A stretch of DNA of 64,000 bases, taken from the NCBI RefSeq assembly GCF_029637605.1, contig NZ_CP121261.1, positions 1,178,001-1,242,000 of the forward strand, written 5' to 3'. The notes beneath the pieces were generated by a model that had not been told where the DNA came from, ran no database searches, and saw nothing but the letters and a program-made list of their open reading frames with translations. Positions 25,277 through 33,711 of the stretch are shown in pieces. The position numbers and the translations under genes are program-made. Within the stretch, counting starts at the first letter, position 1, and each line of letters begins with the position of its first letter. The stretch is from Achromobacter spanius. GTDB lineage: Bacteria; Pseudomonadota; Gammaproteobacteria; Burkholderiales; Burkholderiaceae_B.

Positions 25277-26154
25277 GACGTTGGAAACGTGTCGCCGCGT
25301 GGTTGGTCGCCGCCATGGCCGCATCGGGCGCGGCGCTGGGCGCGGCCGTCATTTATTTCGGTTGGTACGACGTCAGCGCCACCGGCCCGCATACCGTGCC
25401 AGTTCACGCCATGCTGGACGTGGCGCTGACGCGGTCGGTCAAGGTGCGCTCGGCCGACATTGACGTGCCTGACCTGGACAGCCCGGCGCGCATTCAGCGC
25501 GGCGGTGCCTTGTTTCGCGCCCATTGCGTGCAATGCCACGGCGCGCCAGGCCTGGCGCCGGAACCCTATGCACTGGGCATGAATCCCGCGCCGGCTTCCC
25601 TGGTGGGCAGTGCCCGCGAACGCCCCGCCGCCGAGATGTTCTGGATTACGCGCCACGGCATCAAGATGACAGGCATGCCCGCCTGGCAGTACCGGCTGAC
25701 GGATGAGCAGATCTGGGACATGGTGGCTTTCATGCGGGTGCTGCCCACGCTGTCGCCCGAGCAATACCGCAAACTGGCGCAGTCCGAGCCGCGCGCTTCC
25801 GAAGCGGCGTCCGGGCCCGGGCCTATGGAGGCTCCACCCCAGGCTCCATCCAAGGCCCCGCGCGTGGGTGACGCCATGGCCGGGCGGGACGCGCTGCAGC
25901 AGTACGTGTGCGTGACGTGCCACGCCATTCCCGGTGTGCCCGGCGCGCGCCACCACGTGGGGCCGTCGTTGGCCGGCATGGCGGATCGTTCCCGCATCGC
26001 GGGCGTATTGCCCAACACCCCCGACAACATGCGGCAATGGCTGCTGGACCCGCAGCAAATCAAACCGGGCACGGCCATGCCCAACTTGCAGCTACGCGAG
26101 CAGGACGCGCGCGACATCGCCGCCTTCCTGCAGACGCTTTCGAACTTTGACTAG
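25273..26154 (+). CDS. Dihaem cytochrome c, membrane-anchored
   Basis: A 293-residue protein with an N-terminal membrane anchor (AAWLVAAMAASGAALGAAVIYF) and two cytochrome c domains: CVQCH at about residue 88 and CVTCH at about 216. Axial Met candidates are KMTGMPAW and TAMPNLQL. It starts at ATG 25273 in an ATGA overlap with the preceding lipoprotein. The second domain is a sister of the lipoprotein cytochrome (shared LPNTPDN). A role as electron conduit to the caa3 oxidase is inferred from gene order. Confidence 0.88.
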   Translation: MRRWKRVAAWLVAAMAASGAALGAAVIYFGWYDVSATGPHTVPVHAMLDVALTRSVKVRSADIDVPDLDSPARIQRGGALFRAHCVQCHGAPGLAPEPYALGMNPAPASLVGSARERPAAEMFWITRHGIKMTGMPAWQYRLTDEQIWDMVAFMRVLPTLSPEQYRKLAQSEPRASEAASGPGPMEAPPQAPSKAPRVGDAMAGRDALQQYVCVTCHAIPGVPGARHHVGPSLAGMADRSRIAGVLPNTPDNMRQWLLDPQQIKPGTAMPNLQLREQDARDIAAFLQTLSNFD

Positions 26155-26267
26155 GCCAGTTCGTTCGCCACGGGACCAAGCCCGTTCCGTAGCCACTGGA
26201 CCACGCTTGTTCTGTCGCCACTCGTCTACGATTGCTGATCCCTGTGCGGCCCCGGCCTTGTGTCACA

Positions 26268-26354
26268 TCAGGCGAAATCGCCCTCTCCCAGCATGATGGG
26301 GCCATCCGCGGGCACCCATTGCGCGCGCGCCCCGCTTGCCTTGGTGAACTTCAT
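26268..26354 (-). CDS. 28-residue small ORF coupled to the BON gene
   Basis: Starts at ATG 26354 overlapping the BON gene stop as ATGA, with an AGGAG eight bases before the ATG inside the BON coding sequence. The product begins MKFTKASGARAQWV and ends EGDFA, is neither hydrophobic nor repetitive, and uses G/C-ending codons almost throughout. I know no family. Strong ribosome binding site plus coupling argue that it is translated. Confidence 0.5.
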   Translation of the reverse strand: MKFTKASGARAQWVPADGPIMLGEGDFA

Positions 26355-27211
26355 GAGTCTTGCTCCTGTTGTTGCTGGACGATACCCCTGCCCGCGACTC
26401 GGATCCGGTTGTCCACGTCCTGCACGCCCGCGCAGGCATCGGTGCAGTCTTCGATGCGGTGCTTGGTGCGGCGGTCGGGGGCGGTGCCCTCCAGCGTTAC
26501 CCGGCCGTCAGCCACGCTGACCGATACGTCGCTGACGTCCAGCCCGCTGTGCGCCAGGTATTCGCAGACGTTTTCCCGCACGCGCTCGTCGGACCGCGTA
26601 TAGCCCTTGGGGTCCGTGCGTACCGAGCCGCGGTCGCGCCACGCCGTCGGCCCACGGTTGTAGCCGCCGCGTTCCGCGGTTTCAAACGACATGCCGGGCT
26701 CGTCGCCCCCGCGTGGGCGGTCGCCGTAATAGCCGCCTTCTTCATCGCCGTAGGAGGTTGGGCCGGAATAGGACGGGTTGCGTGAGCCGTAGACTTGTTC
26801 GCGCTGATAGGACGGGTCTTCGTTGCGAAAACCGCCATAGCTGCTTTGGCCGGGGTCGGCGCTGCGGCTGCGCAGGCCGCCGCGCGTTTCCCGGGTGCCC
26901 GGGCCAGGGCGCGTGCCTTCCCCTTGGTAACCGAAGGATGGAGCGGGATCGTGCCAGGGTTCCTGACCACCCATGCCCCGGGCTTGGCGACGTCCAGTAT
27001 CGGCATCGCGATAGGAGGAATCCCGATAGGGGTCACGATAGACGTCGCGATCCGGGTCACGATAGGCGCGGTAAGAGTCACGGTAGGGGTCGCCGCCAGC
27101 GCGTCCGCGTTGATGGGCCTGCCGATGCGGCTCGCCCCGTCCGGCATCGCCGCCGGGGTCACGTTCAAAGTCGTCGTCGTAGCGGGGCGAATACCTGGGG
27201 TCACGGTTCAT
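26351..27211 (-). CDS. BON-domain protein with Tyr/Arg/Asp-rich N-terminus
   Basis: A 286-residue protein. Residues 1-200 are a disordered stretch rich in Tyr, Arg, Asp and Gly with YRDPYRDSYR-like repeats. The BON domain covers about 205-275 (RENVCEYLAHSGLDVSDVSVSVADGRVTLEGTAPD). BON domains bind phospholipid or envelope ligands and are found in osmotic-stress proteins such as OsmY and Kbp. No signal peptide is visible, so a cytoplasmic location, as for Kbp, is likely. AGGAGACTCACA precedes the ATG. Confidence 0.85.
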   Translation of the reverse strand: MNRDPRYSPRYDDDFERDPGGDAGRGEPHRQAHQRGRAGGDPYRDSYRAYRDPDRDVYRDPYRDSSYRDADTGRRQARGMGGQEPWHDPAPSFGYQGEGTRPGPGTRETRGGLRSRSADPGQSSYGGFRNEDPSYQREQVYGSRNPSYSGPTSYGDEEGGYYGDRPRGGDEPGMSFETAERGGYNRGPTAWRDRGSVRTDPKGYTRSDERVRENVCEYLAHSGLDVSDVSVSVADGRVTLEGTAPDRRTKHRIEDCTDACAGVQDVDNRIRVAGRGIVQQQQEQDS

Positions 27212-27412
27212 TGTGAGTCTCCTGTGTAAGGGGTTCTGCCTCGCACGAACCGAAATGTGGCCCGTGCGGGCGCCTGCCTTGTACGCAGCAAGTCGTGTGC
27301 CGCCGCTGCGACCCCCGCCATGAATGGGATGGAGACCCGCGCTGCAGGCCAAATCCGGCACTTCTTACAACGGCGGTAATAAGTGCCAGGTCGCACCGCG
27401 CGGCCGTGGCAC

Positions 27413-27592
27413 GTAGGATGGGTGGAGCGCGGCAGAACAGCGAAAAGAACGCAATTGCCAGCCGCGCGAAACCCATCACGCAACGCCCCAATTCTTCCGC
27501 ACCCTTGCCACATCACAACCGTTGCATGATGGGTTTCGCGCGTTCGGCGATGTGGTTCTGGCAACGACCCTGCCGCGCTGCACCCATCCTAC
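27413..27592. repeat. Composite inverted repeat with GTAGGATGGGTG ends
   Basis: The outer arms start GTAGGATGGGTGGAGCGCGG (27413) and end with its complement at 27571-27592, one mismatch over about 22 bp. Inner arms CGCGCGAAACCCATCA (27463) and TGATGGGTTTCGCGCG (27527-27542) are also complementary. The whole 180-bp element can fold on itself. GTAGGATGGGT...GAAACCCATC is the pattern of a widespread intergenic repeat in proteobacteria. It lies in the otherwise gene-free 377-bp stretch 27212-27588 and provides the pdeM stop codon. Confidence 0.75.
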
Positions 27593-28413
27593 CGGTGCAG
27601 GGCCACCACGCTGCCTTCCACACATGCCGCCAGGGCGTGGCCGTCTTCGGGTTTACCTTCCACACTCACCGCGTAGCCGCCCGTGAACGCCGAAAACGCG
27701 GGCAAGACCGTGATGCCGGGGCGCAACCAGAACGCGGGCCAATCGCGCGGCACGCCGGGCAGCCGGGTTTTGGGATGCACGTGTCCGGCGATGACGTGGC
27801 GGCCGTGCGGATCCGGCTGCGGCAGATGGCGGAACACAAAGGGGCCATCGACGTGCGCTTCGCCGAGTTGCCGCATGCCCAGCGCCGCCCCTTCCAGCGC
27901 ACGGTCGTGGTTGCCCGCCAGCACCGCGACATCCAGCGCGGCATGGGCGCGCCGCCATGCTTCCCAATCTTCACGCCAGCCCGCTTGCGACATGGGGCCG
28001 TGCAGCACGTCGCCCACCACCCATAGCTCGCGCGCGCCGGTGTCATGCACCAGACGGGTCAGACGGTCCAGGTCGGCCTGGGTGGCGCCGCGTGGCACGG
28101 CGATGCCCGCCTGGCGGAACACATGGCTCTTGCCCAGGTGCAAGTCGGCAATGACCAGCCGCGCGCGCGCCGGCCAGTACAAGGCGCGCTGGCCCAGCAA
28201 CAGTACGGCTTCGCCTGCGAGGCTGATGGCTAGGGTGCCGTCATGAGCGCTGTCAGATTCAGTGTGAGGCCCGCTGCCAGGTCTGCTAGCTGACCTGGTG
28301 TCGGGTCCACTGTCAGGTCGGCGGCCAGAACCGCTATCAGGTCCGTCGTCAGGCCCGCTGTCAGGTCTGCCAGCAGTCCGCCCTCCAGAAATATCATCAC
28401 CCGATTCCGGCAT
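27589..28413 (-). CDS. pdeM: Ligase-associated DNA damage response phosphoesterase PdeM
   Basis: A 274-residue calcineurin-like phosphoesterase. Metal motifs in order: IADLHLGKSHVFRQAG, VVGDVLHG, AGNHD and GHVHPK. This is the PdeM family, found with a Lhr-type helicase, an ATP-dependent ligase and a beta-lactamase-fold exonuclease, all present here. It is a manganese-dependent nuclease/phosphoesterase in the family. The N-terminus is extended by about 60 residues of (R)PDSGPD-like repeats compared with usual members of about 215; no internal start in frame could remove it. It overlaps the helicase by 17 bp. Confidence 0.9.
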   Translation of the reverse strand: MPESGDDISGGRTAGRPDSGPDDGPDSGSGRRPDSGPDTRSASRPGSGPHTESDSAHDGTLAISLAGEAVLLLGQRALYWPARARLVIADLHLGKSHVFRQAGIAVPRGATQADLDRLTRLVHDTGARELWVVGDVLHGPMSQAGWREDWEAWRRAHAALDVAVLAGNHDRALEGAALGMRQLGEAHVDGPFVFRHLPQPDPHGRHVIAGHVHPKTRLPGVPRDWPAFWLRPGITVLPAFSAFTGGYAVSVEGKPEDGHALAACVEGSVVALHR

Positions 28414-30859
28414 AGCGCTTCTCCAGTTGCGCGGCGGCGCGCTTGACCCGTGCCTGCCAGCTTTCCGTGCTGAGCTGCCCGCGCAGGCTTTCTGTCCATA
28501 GCGGAAACGACAAGGGCGTCAGCGCGCGGGGTTGGCACAGGTCCAACGCGCGCGATTCGCAATCTTGCAGGGCCGCCAGCAGGCGCGGCGCTTCCAACTG
28601 CTGTTCAAACACTTCGCGCTCGGCTTGCGCCAGCAACAGGTGGCCGGGGTCGTACCGCCGCAGCACGTCATACAGCAGGCCGCTGGACGCCTGCACCTGG
28701 CGCAGCGAACGGGCCGCCCTGCCCGGCAGCGACGGCGTCAACAAGCCTGCGACCCGCGCAATTTCCCGGAACTGCCTGCGGGCAAGCTCGCCCAGGTTGA
28801 CGCCGTCGCGCAGGTCGGCGGCCATGTTCTCGGGACTGATCAGTTGGCGCAGCAGCGCGTCGTCCAGCAAGGCGGGTTCGGCCAACGTCAACATCAGGCC
28901 GTAATCATTGACCGTATAGGAAAAGGTATTGGACTGAAGCCGGCCCCAGCGCAGCGCGACCATGGCGGCCATGCCTTCGTGGACGGCGCGGCCGGCGAAC
29001 GGAAACAGAAAGACGTGCATGCCTCGCCGCGTGGCGATGCGTTCGGCCAGTAGCCTGCCTGGCGCCGGCAGCGCGCTGGCTGCGCGTTGAATGCGCAGCA
29101 AGGGTTCTACCGCGCGCATTTCCGGGTGGTCCCCGGGTTCGGCATACAGGCCCTGCACTTCGCGCGCCAGTTGCGTGGACAGCGGCATGCGCCCGCCCTG
29201 CCACGTTGCCACCGGCCCATCGCCCCCCTTGGCCCGCCGCACATAGGCCGTCATGCCTTCCAGGCGCACCAGTTCCAAGGTGCGGCCGGCAAACTGGAAA
29301 CGGTCGCCCGGCCGCAACCGCGCCAGAAAACCTTCTTCGACCGAGCCCAGCCCGCCTCCCCGCAAATACTTCACCGACACGGCGCCGTCCGCGGTGATGG
29401 TGCCGATGGACAAGCGATGCCGCAGCGCGATGCGGCGGTCGTGCACGCGGTAGCAGCCGTCATCATCTTTTTCCACGCGGCGGAATTCCGGATAGTTGGA
29501 CAAGGCGCGGCCGCCCTGCACGATGAAGTCCAGCACCGCCTGCCAGGTGGCCGCGTCCAGCTCGGCATAGGCGTGGGTGCCGCGCACTTCGTCAAACAGC
29601 GCATCGGCCTTGAAGCCGCCGCCCAGCGCCAGCGTCACGGCATGTTGCGCCAGCACGTCCAGGCTGCCGCGCGGCGGGGCGCGCGATTCGATTTCGCCCC
29701 GCGCGATGGCCTGGCGCGCGGCGGCGTATTCAATCAATTCCAGCGCCTGCGCGGGCACGCACAGCGCATGGCCGGATTCGCCTGGGCGATGCTTGGCCCG
29801 CCCTGCCCGCTGCAACAGCCGCGCCACGCCCTTGGGGCTGCCGACTTGCAACACCTGGTCCACCGCCGGAAAGTCCACGCCCAGGTCCAGGCTGGACGTC
29901 GCCACCACGCAGCGGATGCTGCCATCGCGCAGGCCTTGTTCGGCGCGGGTGCGCAGCGCCGGGTCCAGTGAACCGTGGTGCAGCGCCAGCGTGGCCGGGT
30001 CTTCCGGCCAGATCGATTCCAGCGCGCGGTGCCAAAGCTCGGCCTGCGCGCGGGTGTTGGTGAACAGCAGGCTGGCCCGCACGTCGAACAGCCGCTTGTA
30101 CACGCGCGGCAATTGAGACAAGCCCAGATGCCCGGCCCAGGGCAGCGCGCCGCTGCGCTCGGGCAACAAGGTGGACAGCGTCACCTTGCGCGGCCGCGCG
30201 CCCGCCACCAGTGCGCTCTGCGGCCGATGCGGCAGCAGCACGTCGCGGGCTTCGTCCAGATTGCCCAAGGTGGCCGACAAGCCCCAAGTGCGCAAGGCGG
30301 GCGACAGGTGTCGCAGGCGGGCCAGGCACAGTTGCAGCAACACGCCGCGCTTATTACCCAGCAGCTCATGCCATTCGTCGACCACCACCGCGCGCAGCGC
30401 CCGAAAGCGCGACGAGGCATCCGCGTAAGACAAGAGCAGCGCCAGCGATTCGGGCGTAATGACCAGCACGTCGGCCTTGCCTTGGCGGGCCAGGCGCTTG
30501 TCGCGCGCGCTGGCGTCGCCCGTGCGCAAGGCCACGGTCCAGCTCAGTCCCAGCTCGCTTGCCGTCTGCGCCAGGGCGCGGGCGGTGTCGGTGGCCAGGG
30601 CGCGCAGCGGCGTCACCCAGAGCACCCGGGGGCCTTCGCCCGTTGTGGGGTGCGCCATATCCGGGTTCGCCAAGGCTTCCAATACCGGCCCACCGAAAGC
30701 CGCCAGCGTCTTGCCGCTACCGGTAGGCGTGTGCAGCAAGCCGGATTCGCCCGCCAGATACCGCCGCCAGGTTTCACGCTGAAATGCCGCCGCCCGCCAG
30801 TCGCGCGCCTTGAACCAGGCCGCCAGCGGCGCATCCCAGCCGCGTGCGCGGGGTGTCAT
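28397..30859 (-). CDS. Ligase-associated DEXH-box helicase (Lhr-like)
   Basis: An 820-residue superfamily 2 helicase. Walker A HTPTGSGKTLAAF, DEXH box VVDEWHELLGNKRG, motif III LSATLG, motif VI QRAGRAKHRPGES. A long C-terminal winged-helix/Lhr-core part follows. It belongs to the set TIGRFAM named ligase-associated DNA damage response. The ATG at 30859 overlaps the ligase stop as ATGA, preferred over an upstream in-frame start inside the ligase gene. It should unwind or anneal DNA/RNA hybrids for the ligase and exonuclease of the same operon. Confidence 0.93.
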   Translation of the reverse strand: MTPRARGWDAPLAAWFKARDWRAAAFQRETWRRYLAGESGLLHTPTGSGKTLAAFGGPVLEALANPDMAHPTTGEGPRVLWVTPLRALATDTARALAQTASELGLSWTVALRTGDASARDKRLARQGKADVLVITPESLALLLSYADASSRFRALRAVVVDEWHELLGNKRGVLLQLCLARLRHLSPALRTWGLSATLGNLDEARDVLLPHRPQSALVAGARPRKVTLSTLLPERSGALPWAGHLGLSQLPRVYKRLFDVRASLLFTNTRAQAELWHRALESIWPEDPATLALHHGSLDPALRTRAEQGLRDGSIRCVVATSSLDLGVDFPAVDQVLQVGSPKGVARLLQRAGRAKHRPGESGHALCVPAQALELIEYAAARQAIARGEIESRAPPRGSLDVLAQHAVTLALGGGFKADALFDEVRGTHAYAELDAATWQAVLDFIVQGGRALSNYPEFRRVEKDDDGCYRVHDRRIALRHRLSIGTITADGAVSVKYLRGGGLGSVEEGFLARLRPGDRFQFAGRTLELVRLEGMTAYVRRAKGGDGPVATWQGGRMPLSTQLAREVQGLYAEPGDHPEMRAVEPLLRIQRAASALPAPGRLLAERIATRRGMHVFLFPFAGRAVHEGMAAMVALRWGRLQSNTFSYTVNDYGLMLTLAEPALLDDALLRQLISPENMAADLRDGVNLGELARRQFREIARVAGLLTPSLPGRAARSLRQVQASSGLLYDVLRRYDPGHLLLAQAEREVFEQQLEAPRLLAALQDCESRALDLCQPRALTPLSFPLWTESLRGQLSTESWQARVKRAAAQLEKRYAGIG

Positions 30860-32499
30860 CGCGCCAGCGCCTTCAGCGTGTCCAACTGGTCGGCCTCGGC
30901 GGCGGGCTTGTCGCGCCGCCATCTGAGGATGCGCGGAAAGCGCACGGCCACGCCCGACTTGTGGCGCTTGGACAGGTTGACGCCTTCAAACCCCAGCTCG
31001 AACACCTGCACCGGCTCCACCGAGCGCACAGGGCCGAAGCGTTCGCGCGTGTGGGCGCGCAGCCAGCGGTCGAGCTCCAGGATCTCCTTGTCGTCCAGCC
31101 CGGAATACGCCTTGGCGATGGGCACCAGCGCATCCCCTTGCCAGAGGCCGAAGGTGTAGTCGGTGTACAGGGTGCTGCGGCGGCCGTGGCCGGATTGCGC
31201 ATACAGCAGCACGGCGTCGATGGTCAGCGGGTCGATCTTCCATTTCCACCAATCGCCGCGCCGCCGTCCGCTTTGGTAGCTGGCGGCGGCGCGCTTGAGC
31301 ATGAAGCCTTCCACGTCGCGCTCGCGGGATTCCAGGCGCAGTTCGGCGGCGGCTTCCCAACTGCCCGGCGCCACCGTAGGCGATAGCGACAAGCGCGGGT
31401 CGGGATGGCGGCGCAGCAGCGCTTCCAACATGGCGCGGCGCTCGGCCTGGGGCCGGTCGCGCAGGTCGGCGCCGTTTTCCTCCAGCAGGTCGTAGGCCAG
31501 CATTCGAACCGGCGCTTCCGCCAGCCACTTGGGACCGGGCTTCAGCCGTTGGATGCGGGTTTGCAAGGCCGAAAACGGCATCGGTCCGGTGGCGTCTTCC
31601 TGCCAGGCCAGCAACTCACCGTCCAGCACGCAATCCACTTCCAGCGCGTGGGCGGCGGCTTCGACTTCCGGAAAGCGACCATCCAGCCGTTCTTCGCCGC
31701 GCGACCACAGCGCCACCTCGCCGTGGCGGCGGATCAACTGGGCGCGGATGCCGTCCCATTTCCATTCGATCAGCCAATCATCGATGGGCCCCAGCTTGTC
31801 CGGCTCGCCTTCCAGGGGCGAGGCCAGAAAGAACGGGTACGGCTGCTGGCGGTCGCCGGGCAAGGCTTCGGTGCTTAGCAGATCGCGCAGAAACGCGGGG
31901 CTGGGCGTCCACGTGCCCAGCATGCGTTGCGCGATACGGGCAATGGGCACGCCCGACATCTCGGCCAGCGCCTGCTGCACCATGCGCTGCGACACACCCA
32001 CCCGCAGCGCGCCGGTCAACATCTTGTTGAACACCAGGCGCTGGTCGAACGGCAGGCTGCGCCAGGCCGGCACGATGATGTCGCGGCGCTCGGTTTCGTC
32101 ACGGTTGGCGGCGGGCAGCAGCACTTCTTCGATCCAATCGGCCAGGCCGCGCTCGGGGCTTGGCTGCCCGGGGCTATCCCGCACGGAATCGGAGTCGGGG
32201 TCTGGTTCGGGATCCGGCATCAGCAGCGCCAGCGTTTCGGCCAGGTCGCCCACCTGGTCATAGCTGGCGTCCAGCAACCAGGGCGGCGTGCCGGACGCGG
32301 CGGCGGCCCAGGCGCGCAGCTCGGCCACGCCAGCGATCTTGCGGCGTGCGCTGCTGATCTTGCCGCCCGCCAGCAGGTACAGCGCCCAGACCGCGTCGCG
32401 CGGTGGCGCATCGCGAAAGTACGCCACCAATGCCGCCCGCTTGTCCAAGGTGGCGGTACTACGGTCCAGTTCCTGATACAGCGCCGCGAATCGCTTCAT
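30856..32499 (-). CDS. ATP-dependent DNA ligase, ligase-associated damage response
   Basis: A 547-residue ligase. An N-terminal DNA-binding domain (about 1-205) precedes the adenylation domain with the nucleotidyl motif EWKWDGIRAQ (Lys as AMP-lysine), motif III DGELLAWQ, motif IV DVEGFMLKR and motif V WWKWKID, then an OB fold. It seals nicks with ATP. A Asp/Pro-rich linker (PDPEPDPDSDS) lies near residue 100. The gene is between exonuclease and helicase, with a 19-bp gap to the former. Confidence 0.94.
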   Translation of the reverse strand: MKRFAALYQELDRSTATLDKRAALVAYFRDAPPRDAVWALYLLAGGKISSARRKIAGVAELRAWAAAASGTPPWLLDASYDQVGDLAETLALLMPDPEPDPDSDSVRDSPGQPSPERGLADWIEEVLLPAANRDETERRDIIVPAWRSLPFDQRLVFNKMLTGALRVGVSQRMVQQALAEMSGVPIARIAQRMLGTWTPSPAFLRDLLSTEALPGDRQQPYPFFLASPLEGEPDKLGPIDDWLIEWKWDGIRAQLIRRHGEVALWSRGEERLDGRFPEVEAAAHALEVDCVLDGELLAWQEDATGPMPFSALQTRIQRLKPGPKWLAEAPVRMLAYDLLEENGADLRDRPQAERRAMLEALLRRHPDPRLSLSPTVAPGSWEAAAELRLESRERDVEGFMLKRAAASYQSGRRRGDWWKWKIDPLTIDAVLLYAQSGHGRRSTLYTDYTFGLWQGDALVPIAKAYSGLDDKEILELDRWLRAHTRERFGPVRSVEPVQVFELGFEGVNLSKRHKSGVAVRFPRILRWRRDKPAAEADQLDTLKALAR

Positions 32500-32518
32500 G
32501 CTGGGCTTGGCCTCCGGA

Positions 32519-33523
32519 TCAATCGTCTTCGCCGTACTGGGTGGCCAGCGTTTCGGCCGCCGTGCCGGCGTCGTTCAGCGTGCGGACCAGCGCGTCCGTA
32601 TCCCCATGCGTGGCGATGACGCGGCGCGCGCCCGTTTCGTGGATGGTGCGCAGCAGGTCCGGCCAATCGGCGTGGTCCGACACCACAAAGCCCCGGTCCA
32701 TGTTGCGCCGCCGGCGGTTGCCCCGCAAACGCATCCAGCCCGACGCAAAGCCGTGCTGCGCGCGCCGGAATCGCCGAAGCCAGGCGCTGCCCGCGGCCGA
32801 CGGTGGCGCCAGGATCAGTTCGCCCGCAAAGCCCGATCCGGACGCGGCCGGCGCGCCGTCGGCGTCGATGACCAGACGCGTGTCCGCCATGTGGATGCCC
32901 GCCTGCCGGTATACGTCCACACCCGCCGCGATGGCGCCGTGCAAATAAACGGGCCGATCGATCCAGGGCGCCAGTTCGGCCAGCACGCGTTGCGCCTTGC
33001 CCAGCGCGTAGCAGTACAGAATGGCGGCCTCGCCCCGGGCGGCGCACAGGTCGCGCCATTGCACGATGTCGCGCGCCACCTCGGCCGTGTCGGGCCAGCG
33101 GTAGATGGGCAAGCCGAACGTGGCTTCGGTGATGAAGGTGTCGCAAGGCACGACTTCAAACGGGCTGCAAGTGGGGTCCGGCTGGCGTTTGTAGTCGCCC
33201 GACACCACCCAGACCTGCCCGTCAGCTTCGATGCGGACTTGCGCCGACCCCAGCACGTGGCCGGCCGGGTGCAGGGAGACGCGGGCGTTGCCCAGCGTGA
33301 ACACCTGTCCGTAGTCGTGAATGCGATAGTCCTGGTCGCCCAGGCGCCACTGCAAGATGGGCAGGCCTTCGGCACTGGTGTGATAGCAGCCCATGCCCAC
33401 GCGGGCGTGGTCGCCGTGGCCGTGGGTAAGCACGGCGGTGGCGACCGGCCGCCAGGGGTCGATGTAGAACTGGCCGGCCGGGCAATACAAGCCTTCAGGC
33501 CGCCATTGCACGACGTCGGGCAT
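32519..33523 (-). CDS. Ligase-associated exonuclease, metallo-beta-lactamase fold
   Basis: A 334-residue protein with the His-rich metal motif LTHGHGDHARVG, then HTSAEG, the strand SLHPAGHVLGSAQVRIE, and a C-terminal beta-CASP-like part with FVVSDHADWPDLLRTI and HGDTDAL. It is the exonuclease of the ligase/helicase/PdeM quartet. The ATG at 33523 follows AAGGAACTTTCA; an ATG six codons upstream (33541) has no ribosome binding site. It is the first gene of the quartet, 188 bp after the glycosyltransferase. Confidence 0.92.
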   Translation of the reverse strand: MPDVVQWRPEGLYCPAGQFYIDPWRPVATAVLTHGHGDHARVGMGCYHTSAEGLPILQWRLGDQDYRIHDYGQVFTLGNARVSLHPAGHVLGSAQVRIEADGQVWVVSGDYKRQPDPTCSPFEVVPCDTFITEATFGLPIYRWPDTAEVARDIVQWRDLCAARGEAAILYCYALGKAQRVLAELAPWIDRPVYLHGAIAAGVDVYRQAGIHMADTRLVIDADGAPAASGSGFAGELILAPPSAAGSAWLRRFRRAQHGFASGWMRLRGNRRRRNMDRGFVVSDHADWPDLLRTIHETGARRVIATHGDTDALVRTLNDAGTAAETLATQYGEDD

Positions 33524-33596
33524 TGAAAGTTCCTTGGGCATGAGTTGTGCTGATAGGCATGGTGTGTGGCACTTTCACGATACTTCAAGAGGTCTT

Positions 33597-33674
33597 ATGC
33601 GAACCAAGCACATTCTGACGATCCTGGTGTTGGTGGTGGCGGTGGCGGTGATCATGTCGATGGCGCCGTGGTGA
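33597..33674 (+). CDS. 25-residue single-span membrane peptide candidate
   Basis: A short plus-strand ORF in the gap between minus-strand genes: MRTKHILTIL followed by a hydrophobic run of Val, Ala, Ile and Met and ending MAPW. AAGAGG five bases before the ATG is a good ribosome binding site. Basic N-terminus plus one membrane span is the layout of known bacterial small membrane proteins. No family recognised; may be spurious. Confidence 0.4.
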   Translation: MRTKHILTILVLVVAVAVIMSMAPW

Positions 33675-33711
33675 TGATCCAGGCGCGGTCCGGTCACGGC
33701 GGGATGCGTGA

